IMG/VR virus record: IMGVR_UViG_3300005529_000010
Coordinates: 1 to 64,000 of that record
Reading direction: 5' to 3' (one strand)
DNA from: a virus
DNA length: 64,000 bases
The position numbers were made by a program, and so were the translations under genes. Below the pieces are notes generated by a model. It was not told the DNA's origin, searched no databases, and saw only the letters and a program-made list of their open reading frames with translations. Of this stretch, positions 40,738 through 48,750 are shown one piece after another. The stretch's first letter is position 1; every line of letters begins with the position of its first letter.

Positions 40738-41963
40738 GCGTGCAAATTCGGGGTTGGGAAATAGGTGAGAAACCGATCGTCCGAGTTCGGCCGAAGCGCT
40801 TTGATCTTGTCGACAATCTCGGCTTCCATATTCCAGGCGGGGATCAGGAACGCGATCTTGCCCATCTGATCGAGATGGCCGGGCGCCACGATCTCCGCGC
40901 CGCACGGGGCGATCTTGCCTTGCTTGAGCGGGTTGTCATCGAAGATGACGCCCAGCTCGACGCCGGCGAAATTCAGGAACGTCATGCCCTTTGCGGCCGC
41001 GCCGTAGCCCGCCGCGTCCCACCCTTCGCTTTCGAGCTTGACGAGCGTCGTGCGGACCCAATCGGCGGACTGCTGCGCACGCGTCTGCAGCGAATCGTAG
41101 ATATCCACCTGGTAATAACCGCGCCCCTTCTCGGCGTGACCCAGCTCGTAATCCTCGGCCACCTGGATCTCGGCAGCGCCCGGCCGGTTGATCAGCTCGA
41201 CCAGGTAAGACGTGCCGTGCACATCGACATGCGAGATCTTGTCGATGAACAAGCCGGCCCGCCGCGCGAGCGCGACCCACGAGCTGACGGTGAAGAACGA
41301 TAAATGTTCGTGGTAGCAGGTGTCGAACTCGCCGCGCTCGATCATGCGGGCCTGGCTCGTCTGGATATAAATCCGCCCGCCGGGCGCGAGCACCTGTTTA
41401 CAGAGCTGTAGAAAATTCAGTGGATTGGCGACGTGGCCGAGCACGTTCATCGCCACGACGACATCGTACGGCTCTTCGTCCGCGAGCAGCTCCACGACGC
41501 CGCGATGCCAATAATCGCAAATGGTCGGCACGTCGCCGCTGACCTTGAGGCCGATCGCAAGGTTCTGCGCAGGATCGACGCCCTGGACTTTGTGGCCGCG
41601 CGCCGCGAACGACCGCAACAACGTTCCGTCGTTGGACGCAATCTCCAGCACCCGGAACGGTTTATTAGGAGGAAATCCCTCCTCGACCCGGAAGACGAAG
41701 TCGGTGAAATAGTGCCTTAGGCTCGCGCTCGTTCCGCTGACATAGGGGTAGTCGCGGAACATCAGGTCGGGGTCGACAGACACCAGGTTCTGGCTGTGCC
41801 AGCACCGCACGCAGCGCTGCAGCCCGAGCGGGAAGGTCTTCAACGGCCCGTCGCCGCGCTCGCGGTAGGTGTTGGCGAGCGGCTGTTCGCCGAGATCGAG
41901 ATACAGCACCAGATCGCCGGCGCCACAGGCGAGGCATTCGTCCAGACGGATGAACCCTCTCAT
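40734..41963 (-). CDS. SAM-dependent sugar C-methyltransferase
   Basis: 409 residues. The three-part layout of NovU/TylC3-type enzymes: N-terminal zinc site (CLACGAGD and CVRCWHSQN), central class I SAM fold (VLEIASNDGTLLRSFAARG; YDVVVAMNVLGHV), and a C-terminal domain (GYGAAAKGMTFLNFAG). Such enzymes methylate a keto-deoxysugar nucleotide. Couples to the epimerase by ATGA overlap. Confidence 0.85.
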   Translation of the reverse strand: MRGFIRLDECLACGAGDLVLYLDLGEQPLANTYRERGDGPLKTFPLGLQRCVRCWHSQNLVSVDPDLMFRDYPYVSGTSASLRHYFTDFVFRVEEGFPPNKPFRVLEIASNDGTLLRSFAARGHKVQGVDPAQNLAIGLKVSGDVPTICDYWHRGVVELLADEEPYDVVVAMNVLGHVANPLNFLQLCKQVLAPGGRIYIQTSQARMIERGEFDTCYHEHLSFFTVSSWVALARRAGLFIDKISHVDVHGTSYLVELINRPGAAEIQVAEDYELGHAEKGRGYYQVDIYDSLQTRAQQSADWVRTTLVKLESEGWDAAGYGAAAKGMTFLNFAGVELGVIFDDNPLKQGKIAPCGAEIVAPGHLDQMGKIAFLIPAWNMEAEIVDKIKALRPNSDDRFLTYFPTPNLHA

Positions 41964-42799
41964 GGCGCGAAACTCCCGAGCGGCTGTTCGCGATGCAGCT
42001 CGACCAGGCCATCGACGATCGAGGCTGGAGTGTCCACCGGTGGAAAACCAGGGATATAAGTCGGCTCCATCGTGAAATCGTATGTCGGCGTCGGATCGTG
42101 CGTTTCGATCCTGGCGTTCAGCCGAGCCGCGACGAAATTAGCGAGCTTGCCGATCTGCGCATTGAAGCTCACCAGGTTGATGATCCCCGGCTCGACCCCG
42201 CCGCCCAGCAGACCCTCGACGCCGCTGCAGAGATCGCGCACGCCGAGGATCGGCCGCATCGCCTCCAGGTTGGACGCGTGCACGACTCCCGTTTCCAGGG
42301 CGCTCTTGACCATCGCCTGGATCACCATGTCAGGCCGCAGGTTGGGCGCGGCGCCGCACACGGTTCCAAAGCGCAGAACGTAGGTGTTTTCATAGATCGG
42401 CGGGATCAGCATCTCGGCCGCGATCTTGGTCAGATCATAGATGTTGCTGGGCCCGCCGAGATCGCGCGACAGCACCGACGCCGACGACGCGAACAGCAGT
42501 GGCTGGCCTGTGAGACGTCTGGTGACGTCGGCCAGCTCGGACACATTCTCGCGCACGGCGCGCGCCGGCTCGGCGACCGCGCGCCTGACGCTCGATCGGC
42601 CGGCAACCCAGATCACGGCTTCTATCTCTTCGAAATCGAAAGCGCGCGTCGCGCTGCACGAGCACTTCACATTTTCGGGGTTGGTACGGTTGCCGCGCTC
42701 TTCGGTGTCGACCGTCTGGACATCATGACCGCAGTCGGTGAGGTGAGCGAAAAGTGCGCTGCCGACATAGCCGCAGCCGCCGATGATCAAGATCTTCAC
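41960..42799 (-). CDS. NAD-dependent epimerase/dehydratase (extended SDR)
   Basis: 279 residues from GTG 42799 with GGGAG upstream. Rossmann motif GGCGYVGSALFAHL (GxxGxxG), NAD-binding VWVAGRSS-like region, and YDLTK (YxxxK, about residue 137-141). Acts on nucleotide sugars. First gene behind the operator-controlled promoter at 42.91 kb; its product probably feeds the methyltransferase and glycosyltransferase. Confidence 0.85.
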   Translation of the reverse strand: MKILIIGGCGYVGSALFAHLTDCGHDVQTVDTEERGNRTNPENVKCSCSATRAFDFEEIEAVIWVAGRSSVRRAVAEPARAVRENVSELADVTRRLTGQPLLFASSASVLSRDLGGPSNIYDLTKIAAEMLIPPIYENTYVLRFGTVCGAAPNLRPDMVIQAMVKSALETGVVHASNLEAMRPILGVRDLCSGVEGLLGGGVEPGIINLVSFNAQIGKLANFVAARLNARIETHDPTPTYDFTMEPTYIPGFPPVDTPASIVDGLVELHREQPLGSFAP

Positions 42800-42908
42800 G
42801 GTGTCTCCCTGCCTAGACCGGCGGGAAGCTGCGAACTGCGGAACCATTCACAGACTTCCCGCCGGGCCGATCAGGAGCGGCACCAGATTGCATCCCTCGG
42901 CGGCGGAA

Positions 42909-42937
42909 AACGTACCGGACGATTTGTCCGGTGTGAA
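42909..42937 (-). promoter_or_regulatory. Promoter with operator site 5, head of sugar/late operon
   Basis: Minus strand: -35 TTCACA (42932-42937), 17-bp spacer, -10 TACGTT (42909-42914). The operator CGGACG-ATT-TGTCCG (42916-42930) fills the spacer. No clear terminator was seen between here and the terminase, so this promoter may drive sugar and packaging genes together. Confidence 0.75.
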
Positions 42938-42955
42938 GAAGGATTTTTGCCCGAT

Positions 42956-43366
42956 TTATGTCGAGATCGTGGATAACTCGGCGGACAAATCGTCCGGTTG
43001 GTCGAAGAGCGTGTCGGCCAGCTCCTCGCCGCGACGATAGACGGCCATGTCGAGATGACCAGCGCGAACCATCTGGCGCCGCTGGTTGCGCGTGAACCGG
43101 TTGCGGATTTTCAGAAAGGCTCGTCGACAATCGAATGAGCGGCAGATCACCGGGCGCTTGTCATAGATCGTGCAGCCGGCATCGCCGAGAAAGAAGCAAT
43201 CGCCGTTCGGCTTGTGCTTGAGCACAGGAGCCAAGCCCGGACGTCTGGGGATGCCTTCTCTCACGCCGTCGCCATAGAGCGAAGGATCGTCGCCTTCGTC
43301 GATGTGCAGCGTGACGATCTCGTGCTTACAGCAGAGCGTGCAGCCGCCGCACGGAACGGCGGTCAT
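42956..43366 (-). CDS. YkgJ-type cysteine-cluster protein 1
   Basis: 136 residues, ATGA overlap with Rrf2 gene. CGGCTLCCKHE (CxxCxxCC, residues 6-13), CFFLGDAGCTIYDKRP and CRSFDC match the YkgJ/UPF0153 metal-chelating family, thought to bind zinc or iron. The 3' end of the gene contains operator site 6. The metal and biological role are unknown. Confidence 0.8.
   Translation of the reverse strand: MTAVPCGGCTLCCKHEIVTLHIDEGDDPSLYGDGVREGIPRRPGLAPVLKHKPNGDCFFLGDAGCTIYDKRPVICRSFDCRRAFLKIRNRFTRNQRRQMVRAGHLDMAVYRRGEELADTLFDQPDDLSAELSTIST
42982..42996. promoter_or_regulatory. Operator site 6 (CGGACA-AAT-CGTCCG)
   Basis: Lies inside the 3' end of the YkgJ-type gene, 66 bp centre-to-centre from site 5. 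No promoter elements flank it, so it may be an auxiliary operator for cooperative binding or looping. Confidence 0.65.
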
Positions 43367-43785
43367 GCGGCGCGCAGCGCCTCGGCCGACACCAGGAAAT
43401 CCGCGAGCGTGACCCGCCGCAGGTTTTCCTGAAAATGTGACACGAGCTGCGGAAAGATCGGCTCCAACAGCGCGGCCGCATCGGCGTTCAGGCCAAGATC
43501 GCGATCGGGCCCGACCTCCGTCGTGTTGACGCATTCGAGCACGTCCAGCATCGAAATTTCGTTCGCCGCACGCGCCAGTTGATATCCGCCCATTGGTCCA
43601 CGCAGGCCCTTGATCACGCCGCCCCGGGTCAAGCTCTGCAGCACCGGTTCGAGATAGCGGCGTTCGCTACCCATGAAGGCCATCAGCTCGGCCGCTTGGA
43701 TCGACCGGCCCTCTTCCTGGCGCGCGATGTGGATCATCGCGACCAACGTCAGCGCGTATTTTCTCGACATCTGAAACAGCATCAT
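43363..43785 (-). CDS. Rrf2-family transcription regulator
   Basis: 140 residues from ATG 43785 (AAGGAG upstream). Typical Rrf2 start LFQMSRKYALTLVAMIHIAR, winged HTH (IQAAELMAFMGSERRYLEPVLQSL, GVIKGLRGPMGGYQLARA). Only one Cys (about residue 92), so it lacks the three-Cys iron-sulfur site and is probably not a redox sensor of the classic type. Linked to a metal-binding YkgJ gene. Confidence 0.85.
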   Translation of the reverse strand: MMLFQMSRKYALTLVAMIHIARQEEGRSIQAAELMAFMGSERRYLEPVLQSLTRGGVIKGLRGPMGGYQLARAANEISMLDVLECVNTTEVGPDRDLGLNADAAALLEPIFPQLVSHFQENLRRVTLADFLVSAEALRAA

Positions 43786-43811
43786 CGGTCCTGTCTCCTT
43801 TCCCTCGGGAT

Positions 43812-44120
43812 TTATGCGTGTCCGCCCTTTTTGTCGTCTGGCGTGCCAATCGTGTCGCGCATGATCTCCCAGGCGAGCGACATATTGAGCAGCGTCGCCA
43901 TCGCCTCGGCGTCCAGCTCCTGCCAATCGCGCTCTTCGATCTTTCGCACCCGGATATCGTCGGTGAACACCAGGAACCCGCCGCACGAGATGCACATGGA
44001 GATGTCGCCCGGCCTCGGCTCTTTCTTTTCGCCCTCGGCCACGCTGGCGCGATCGAAGCCGTAGCCGCAATGCGGGCAGAGCGCCGTCGGCACCATGACG
44101 CCGGGATCTCGCTCGGTCAC
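43812..44120 (-). CDS. Zinc-ribbon protein
   Basis: 102 residues. CPHCGYGFD and CISCGGFLV give two CxxC pairs for one zinc ribbon; the C-terminal half is helical. ATGA overlap with 44117 gene. Function unknown. Confidence 0.65.
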   Translation of the reverse strand: MTERDPGVMVPTALCPHCGYGFDRASVAEGEKKEPRPGDISMCISCGGFLVFTDDIRVRKIEERDWQELDAEAMATLLNMSLAWEIMRDTIGTPDDKKGGHA

Positions 44121-44542
44121 GCGGCCCCCGCCTGGTCAGAGACGGCGATCGGTTGCACGACGTTGATCGCGACGTCGCCCGGCCGATCCAGATTCTCAAT
44201 CCACACCCGGCAGGCATGCAGCCCGTCCACGAAACCGAGTTCCTTGGCGACGGTCCACACTGCGATCTCGTTCGGCGATCGACCTTCCCGGTCCACGGAC
44301 ATGGACATATGTCGGCAGGTGCCCACGGGGTGGTTCAGCTCGATCGAGAACGTCACCCAATAGTCGAACGGGATTTTGATCGTCTGCCGGGTCATCTGTT
44401 CTTTGTGCGCGCGCTTGCCGGCCGCCGATTTGAGCCGCTCCATCAGCGGCAGCATGTCCACCGGATTCGCGGCCGCCAAGGTCCGCAGGCCCTCCAGCGC
44501 CAGCAGCTCGTCGCGGCCGATGAACATCGGCGTCCCGCCCAT
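44117..44542 (-). CDS. Hypothetical protein
   Basis: 141 residues from ATG 44542 (TGATG). A helical start (DELLALEGLRTLAAANP) and a beta-rich C-terminus (PFDYWVTFSIELNHPVG; WIENLDRPGDVAINV). Not recognised. Confidence 0.6.
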   Translation of the reverse strand: MGGTPMFIGRDELLALEGLRTLAAANPVDMLPLMERLKSAAGKRAHKEQMTRQTIKIPFDYWVTFSIELNHPVGTCRHMSMSVDREGRSPNEIAVWTVAKELGFVDGLHACRVWIENLDRPGDVAINVVQPIAVSDQAGAA

Positions 44543-44946
44543 CAGCGCATCTCCCACAGCCGCGAGACCGCCTCGATCAGCGTCGGCGCCGTCGCCATGC
44601 TTTCAGCTCGGGCGCGCGCGATTCCGCCCCGCGCCGGCGAGACCATGTATCCGACGGGCTCATGCCCTTGGGCCGGATTGAGAGCGATCCCCATCCCTTC
44701 GAGCATGCGCACGATGTAGCCGATCGGCTGACCGTTCACCGTGACGTCGGCGCGATGCGTCGACACGGTCTGCAGCCTGATCCCGGGCATCTGGGTCAGC
44801 CGGTTCTGGCAATCATCGCAGACGACCGCGCAATCCTCGACATCGACGCCGGGGTATTTGCTCTCCAGCTCCGCGACCGCGTCGGCGTCTGACCACGCCT
44901 TGGGGAAGCTCTGTTCGCAGCCATCGCAGCGAAATGTGTCGGCCAT
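44542..44946 (-). CDS. Zinc-binding hypothetical protein
   Basis: 134 residues from ATG 44946. FRCDGCEQSF and CAVVCDDCQNRL provide a four-Cys zinc site in the first 55 residues. The rest is alpha/beta. TGATG overlap on both sides. Confidence 0.6.
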   Translation of the reverse strand: MADTFRCDGCEQSFPKAWSDADAVAELESKYPGVDVEDCAVVCDDCQNRLTQMPGIRLQTVSTHRADVTVNGQPIGYIVRMLEGMGIALNPAQGHEPVGYMVSPARGGIARARAESMATAPTLIEAVSRLWEMR

Positions 44947-45074
44947 CAGAGTCTCCCGCGCAGCCGGCGCACCAACAGCACGCCGGTTCCCCAAAACAAA
45001 AAACCGCTCAACGCGACGATCGCAGCCAGCATCAGCACGACGCCAGCCCCAATGATCAGGTGCGGCAGATCCAT
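44946..45074 (-). CDS. Membrane microprotein
   Basis: 42 residues. One long hydrophobic helix (LIIGAGVVLMLAAIVALSG) and a basic end (VRRLRGRL). Fits precisely between two genes with a one-base overlap. Confidence 0.5.
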   Translation of the reverse strand: MDLPHLIIGAGVVLMLAAIVALSGFLFWGTGVLLVRRLRGRL

Positions 45075-45085
45075 CTCTCCCCACC

Positions 45086-45274
45086 TCATCGTTTGGGTTT
45101 TACAGCTTCATCGACTTCGTCCATCAGCGCCCGCATCCGCATGGCGAGCCCGCGCACGCGCGGCCGAGCCTGGCCGCGCTGCAGGACGTAGCGCTCGATC
45201 GCAACCGACAGTTCAAGCGAGGCGCGCGCGACGTCGGCCGAAAGGCGGTGGAACATCAGAGAATCGTCGCTCAC
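45086..45274 (-). CDS. Small helical protein
   Basis: 62 residues, ATGA overlap with the 45271 gene. Helical and basic (ARASLELSVAIERYVLQRG). Unknown. Confidence 0.5.
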   Translation of the reverse strand: MSDDSLMFHRLSADVARASLELSVAIERYVLQRGQARPRVRGLAMRMRALMDEVDEAVKPKR

Positions 45275-45882
45275 GATTGCCTCCCCTCGGCAGGGACTTC
45301 GATCTTGACCACCAGGCGCGCGAGCTGGCGGGCCAGGCTCTCGACCTCGCCCCGCACATAGGATTCGTCGCGATACACATCCCGATATTCGGGCGGGATC
45401 GCCACCTTGGGAAACGGGAGCCGGGGCAGCTCGCGCTTGATGGCCTCAAGGCCAGGCACGAGATCGAACGCGTGGCAGCAATCAAACCCAAACCACCAAA
45501 GATCCCCCTCGCCCTCCCACTGGGCGGCATAGGTCAGCCCGCCATGAACCTCGATGTCCTGGACCCGCTCACCGATTCCTGGCACCACCTCCGGCCGTTT
45601 GGTGGCCGGCCCATCGCCCGCCTTGAGCCGCGCAAGCGCCTTCCCCGATCGCATCTCGGCGCGGGACTCGTCCAGGTATTCCTCGAATTCCGAGGCAACG
45701 TTGCCATCGTAAGACAGCTCATAGGCTGGATGCTCGGGCCCCACGCCGACATAGCCGCACCAGCTCCCATGGGTCGCGTGCCGGTTCATCAGACATTCGA
45801 GACCGGTTTCCGGGTCGGTCCAGCGGACCCGGTCGGGCTCGCGTTGCCACGGCCCATCGCCCCAACGCGATTTGTCGATCAT
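45271..45882 (-). CDS. Conserved hypothetical phage protein
   Basis: 203 residues. Contains DPETGLECLMNRHATHGSW, GYVGVGPEHPAYELSYD and FGFDCCHAFDLVPG; looks like a single folded domain common in alphaproteobacterial phages. No catalytic motif assigned. It is the first gene after operator site 7 and leads a run of tightly coupled genes down to the Rrf2/YkgJ pair. Confidence 0.65.
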   Translation of the reverse strand: MIDKSRWGDGPWQREPDRVRWTDPETGLECLMNRHATHGSWCGYVGVGPEHPAYELSYDGNVASEFEEYLDESRAEMRSGKALARLKAGDGPATKRPEVVPGIGERVQDIEVHGGLTYAAQWEGEGDLWWFGFDCCHAFDLVPGLEAIKRELPRLPFPKVAIPPEYRDVYRDESYVRGEVESLARQLARLVVKIEVPAEGRQS

Positions 45883-45975
45883 TGCGGAAAGACCCTCTGG
45901 CGCTGCGACGGGCTCATGAGCCGGGCCTGTTCGCTAACCATAGACTGCAGGAGGCCCGCCGCAGCGAGGAGAGAA

Positions 45976-45990
45976 TGGACAAATTGTCCG
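45976..45990. promoter_or_regulatory. Operator site 7 (TGGACA-AAT-TGTCCG)
   Basis: Intergenic, 94 bp before the 45882 start and just beyond a minus-strand terminator. On the minus strand a weak TTGCGC -35 and CATTCT -10 (17 bp) can be drawn around it. Confidence 0.65.
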
Positions 45991-46006
45991 GTCGGCGCAA
46001 GAGGGC

Positions 46007-46053
46007 AGAAAAGGAAAAGCCCGGCTGCGCGCTCGAAACAAGCAGCCGGGCTT
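46007..46053 (-). terminator. Strong intrinsic terminator
   Basis: Perfect 12-bp stem AAGCCCGGCTGC (46017-46028) / GCAGCCGGGCTT (46042-46053), 13-nt loop, followed on the minus strand by TTTTCCTTTT. Ends the unit coming from 47-46 kb, before site 7 restarts transcription. Confidence 0.85.
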
Positions 46054-46065
46054 CCCTTACGCCAA

Positions 46066-46095
46066 GGGCCCGGTCGATTTTGCTCGACCAGGCCC
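46066..46095. other. Interrupted hairpin
   Basis: GGGCC-GGTCGA / TCGACC-GGCCC with single-base bulges, near the terminator above. No U-tract. It might assist termination or protect RNA ends. Nothing else is seen in 45883-46167. Confidence 0.45.
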
Positions 46096-46167
46096 CCGAC
46101 GAAGCAACGAACACAGCAGGGGAGGAAAAGACCTTTGAGGGGGCATCTTCCGAAACAGACTATACAC

Positions 46168-46428
46168 TCAAATCGGCCGCGTGCACAGCCAATAGAAGCG
46201 CTTGCGCCGCCAGCCGCGCCCGGGCCCGCCCATCGCCTGCCGGAAGGTCACGACACCGGCTGCGTACAGCTCATTTAGGCAGACGTAGAGCGGCACCAGG
46301 CCGATGCCGGTTTTGCGGTAAAGGTCAACCGTCGACAGCTCCCGGTCGGTGTGCAGCAGCGCGATCACGATCGCGTCACGCGCCTTCTGCCCGCCGAAAT
46401 GCCGCGACCACCACGACAGCTCAGCCAT
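46168..46428 (-). CDS. Winged-helix protein
   Basis: 86 residues from ATG 46428. IVIALLHTDRELSTVDLYRK and GLVPLYVCLNELYAAGVVT match a small winged helix with a basic C-terminus (GRGWRRKRFYW). Probable DNA-binding regulator. Confidence 0.6.
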   Translation of the reverse strand: MAELSWWSRHFGGQKARDAIVIALLHTDRELSTVDLYRKTGIGLVPLYVCLNELYAAGVVTFRQAMGGPGRGWRRKRFYWLCTRPI

Positions 46429-46636
46429 CGAAATCCCCGTCCATCGCCCGGGCGGCGATGTCATCCAGGCCCTCGGTGATCGCGTCGGCGACGAGCTGCA
46501 TGATCGGGGTGGCGAGCGGCGAGGTGAAGTCGCCGTAAATTCCTTCCTTGGCCTGGTCGATCATCCACGCCGGCGCCTTGGCCGTCTCAAGCGCCTCGAC
46601 CAGCCGGGCGCGCGCTTTGTCGCTGTCAGCTCTCAT
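46421..46636 (-). CDS. Small hypothetical protein
   Basis: 71 residues from ATG 46636 (ATGA). Helical, ends acidic. DKARARLVEALETAKAP and a second helix LVADAITEGLDDIAARA. Unknown. Confidence 0.55.
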   Translation of the reverse strand: MRADSDKARARLVEALETAKAPAWMIDQAKEGIYGDFTSPLATPIMQLVADAITEGLDDIAARAMDGDFDG

Positions 46637-46806
46637 AATCCAAACGACTGCCGATGCTTGAACTGGGCGAGTCGGCGCCGCAGCTTTTCGATCTCTGCGG
46701 CCGCCTCGGCAAACAGCTCGCCGTGAAGGCTGCCCGATGCCCTGGCGTTCAGCCTGGCGACCAGGTCGGACGGCAGGCCCGGCATACGCTGACGATTTAC
46801 CTTCAA
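46633..46806 (-). CDS. Small basic/coiled-coil protein, start uncertain
   Basis: 57 residues from TTG 46806 (GGAG upstream), or 50 from ATG 46785. Basic, then a coiled-coil (FAEAAAEIEKLRRRLAQFK). A 30-codon frame (46895-46803) ends over the TTG as TTGA and could be a coupled leader peptide. Confidence 0.45.
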   Translation of the reverse strand: MKVNRQRMPGLPSDLVARLNARASGSLHGELFAEAAAEIEKLRRRLAQFKHRQSFGL

Positions 46807-46948
46807 ACGACGATCTCCCGCCGGATCGACCACCCGGCCCCGCTTTGTCGCATCCACCCGACGCCCTCCGCAAACGTTGGTGCTGCGCCGACCATGGCCA
46901 CATGAACCGAGAGGGATTTTCGGGTCAACACAACCGGCGCAGCGGCCA

Positions 46949-46978
46949 ATCATTCGGACAAAATGTCCGGCGCGTCAA
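46949..46978 (-). promoter_or_regulatory. Promoter with operator site 8
   Basis: Minus strand: -35 TTGACG (46973-46978), 18-bp spacer, -10 AATGAT (46949-46954). Operator CGGACA-AAA-TGTCCG at 46955-46969 fills the spacer and also codes for the last residues of the upstream gene. Confidence 0.7.
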
Positions 46979-47174
46979 CCGGGATCGCGACGCCGGCAGC
47001 TATCAGCTCGGGAAGATCACGCCGAAGCACACACAGACCGCACAGCTCCCGAACCCATTCGCCCGGCAGTTCGCCGGCGAGGGCCGCAACGACGTCACGG
47101 GCCAGCGTGAACCCATTGCACAGGCTGATCGGGCGTCCGCATTCGATGCAATGCCGCTTGCGTTCGGTCGTCAT
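46950..47174 (-). CDS. Small cysteine-rich protein
   Basis: 74 residues. HCIECGRPISLC and LCGLCVLRRD give CxxC pairs, probably one zinc site. Its 3' end overlaps the site 8 promoter. A 100-bp gap with nothing evident lies upstream. Confidence 0.55.
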   Translation of the reverse strand: MTTERKRHCIECGRPISLCNGFTLARDVVAALAGELPGEWVRELCGLCVLRRDLPELIAAGVAIPVDAPDILSE

Positions 47175-47274
47175 GAACGCGTGCCACCGCGTGCCATGAA
47201 AGCCTGCCTCGGCAGATTTCGCAGTGTGCGAAAGCTAGAAATCTGGGGTGAGAAATCTTGACAAATGCGACCGA

Positions 47275-47529
47275 TCATCCTTGCCCCCGGAACCAGGTCA
47301 GCGCCTCGGGCATCACTTTGAAGATCCGGAACAGCGTGCCCGGCTGCATTCCCGAATCCATAATGAACGATACATCGATCAGCCTCACCCACTCCCGGAG
47401 CTGCAGCCGCTCCAGCGCCCGTTGCATCTCAGGCGAAAGCACCCCGAGCCCGATCGGCACCGCAAATTTGTGCGTGTCGTCGGTCATCACCTTCAACACC
47501 GAATATTCGTCGCGCTCGTCTTCCGTCAT
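47275..47529 (-). CDS. Small hypothetical protein
   Basis: 84 residues from ATG 47529 (ATGA). Mixed alpha/beta (VPIGLGVLSPEMQRALERL; DVSFIMDSGMQPG). Unknown. Confidence 0.55.
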   Translation of the reverse strand: MTEDERDEYSVLKVMTDDTHKFAVPIGLGVLSPEMQRALERLQLREWVRLIDVSFIMDSGMQPGTLFRIFKVMPEALTWFRGQG

Positions 47530-48134
47530 GCCGGCACCGGCCACGCAGAGTTCTCCGGCACACTGATGTTCGACCGGGTTTCGAACCAATCGCCGTTCGG
47601 ACTCAGCCCCGGAGCGAGCACCAAAAACGCCTCCCACGAGCCGATGCGGACCAACGTCGCCATGCCGAACATCCGCGCGATCTCTTCGATCGCCCGCCGG
47701 ACGATCGGCGCCCGGTAGGCGTTGGGAAAGCGCGGGTCGACCCAGAGCTGGATGACGCTGCGCTCCTGCGACTCCCCGGTCACATTGTTCCGGAGCGCGA
47801 CCGAGTCGGTCATCATGTCGAAAATCACATGGCTGCGACGCGGCTGCAGCTCCTCAGGCCATTCCTTCGTCGCGGCCCACAGGCACGACCAGGCCGAGCA
47901 CGAGAACGGTCGATCGGCATAGATCGCGCAGCCCTTGCCGCCCATCGCGTGCTGGCACCAGATCCCGGCTGGCTTCTCCAGCTCGGCGACCGGCAGCACC
48001 CGGCAGCACAGCGTACAATCACCGCACGGCCGCTGACTCGGATTGCCGACGACCTTGTGCTTGCCGGGCTTGGTCGGATGCGGCTCCAGGGTCAGGTTGA
48101 GCCACGGCGCCGCCGCCTTGTCACCGAATGCCAT
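47526..48134 (-). CDS. YkgJ-type cysteine-cluster protein 2
   Basis: 202 residues from ATG 48134. CGDCTLCCRVLP (CxxCxxCC, about 37-44), WCQH, GCAIYADRPFSCSAWSCLW match the YkgJ/UPF0153 family; the C-terminal 90 residues are extra. Second member in this genome, only distantly similar to the 42956 gene. Probably binds zinc or iron. Confidence 0.78.
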   Translation of the reverse strand: MAFGDKAAAPWLNLTLEPHPTKPGKHKVVGNPSQRPCGDCTLCCRVLPVAELEKPAGIWCQHAMGGKGCAIYADRPFSCSAWSCLWAATKEWPEELQPRRSHVIFDMMTDSVALRNNVTGESQERSVIQLWVDPRFPNAYRAPIVRRAIEEIARMFGMATLVRIGSWEAFLVLAPGLSPNGDWFETRSNISVPENSAWPVPA

Positions 48135-48399
48135 GCTCCCGGTCCACCTCTTCGAGTTTCGTCGCCGACGCGCCCAGCTCCGCATATTGCTGGCACCACC
48201 ACGCCATCGCGCCGGCCTGCCGCGCCAGCGACAGCGAGGTCCGCATGAGCACCGTAATGGCGATTTCCGTGTAGCTCCGGTCGCCCTCGGCAAACCGCCG
48301 CACCGCCGCGAACAAGGCCGCGTTGCGCACCTCCCCCTCGGCATCCAGCAGCGACGCGAGGATAGGATCATCAGCCACCTCGGGTGTCGGCTCAGACAT
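48121..48399 (-). CDS. Small helical protein
   Basis: 92 residues. All-helical (NAALFAAVRRFAEGD, LMRTSLSLARQAGAM). Overlaps both neighbours by a few bases. Unknown. Confidence 0.55.
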   Translation of the reverse strand: MSEPTPEVADDPILASLLDAEGEVRNAALFAAVRRFAEGDRSYTEIAITVLMRTSLSLARQAGAMAWWCQQYAELGASATKLEEVDREHGIR

Positions 48400-48496
48400 G
48401 GCAACGCCCGATCATCACGCCCACGCCCAGCAGGAAGCCGCCGAACATGAACCCGAACACCAGGGCCGCGACCTCCCAATCCTTCCATTCGCTCAC
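48392..48496 (-). CDS. Membrane microprotein
   Basis: 34 residues, GTG 48496 overlapping the previous stop (GTGA). One hydrophobic helix (VAALVFGFMFGGFLLGVGV). Confidence 0.5.
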   Translation of the reverse strand: MSEWKDWEVAALVFGFMFGGFLLGVGVMIGRCHV

Positions 48497-48750
48497 CGGC
48501 GCCTCCACGGATAGTCCTTCGGGAACAGCACCGGATCGAGATACAGCAGCGCCGTCGACAGCGCCGGGCCCACCGCGATCAGCAGCACGACCTCCCAAAA
48601 CGGCCAATGAAACCAGAAATTCGCCGCCGCCGGCGCGAAGGCCAGATAAGCGAGCCACATCCGATACCGTCGCCGCCGACAATAGCGCTCAAACCGCCGC
48701 GCGCTCTCGGCCGCGAGTTCCCACAGCTCCACGTTGGACGTCTCAGCCAC
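48493..48750 (-). CDS. Small two-pass membrane protein
   Basis: 85 residues. Basic start (RRFERYCRRRRYR), then two hydrophobic helices (about 32-48 and 51-68). Coupled to the 34-residue peptide that follows. Confidence 0.55.
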   Translation of the reverse strand: MAETSNVELWELAAESARRFERYCRRRRYRMWLAYLAFAPAAANFWFHWPFWEVVLLIAVGPALSTALLYLDPVLFPKDYPWRRR

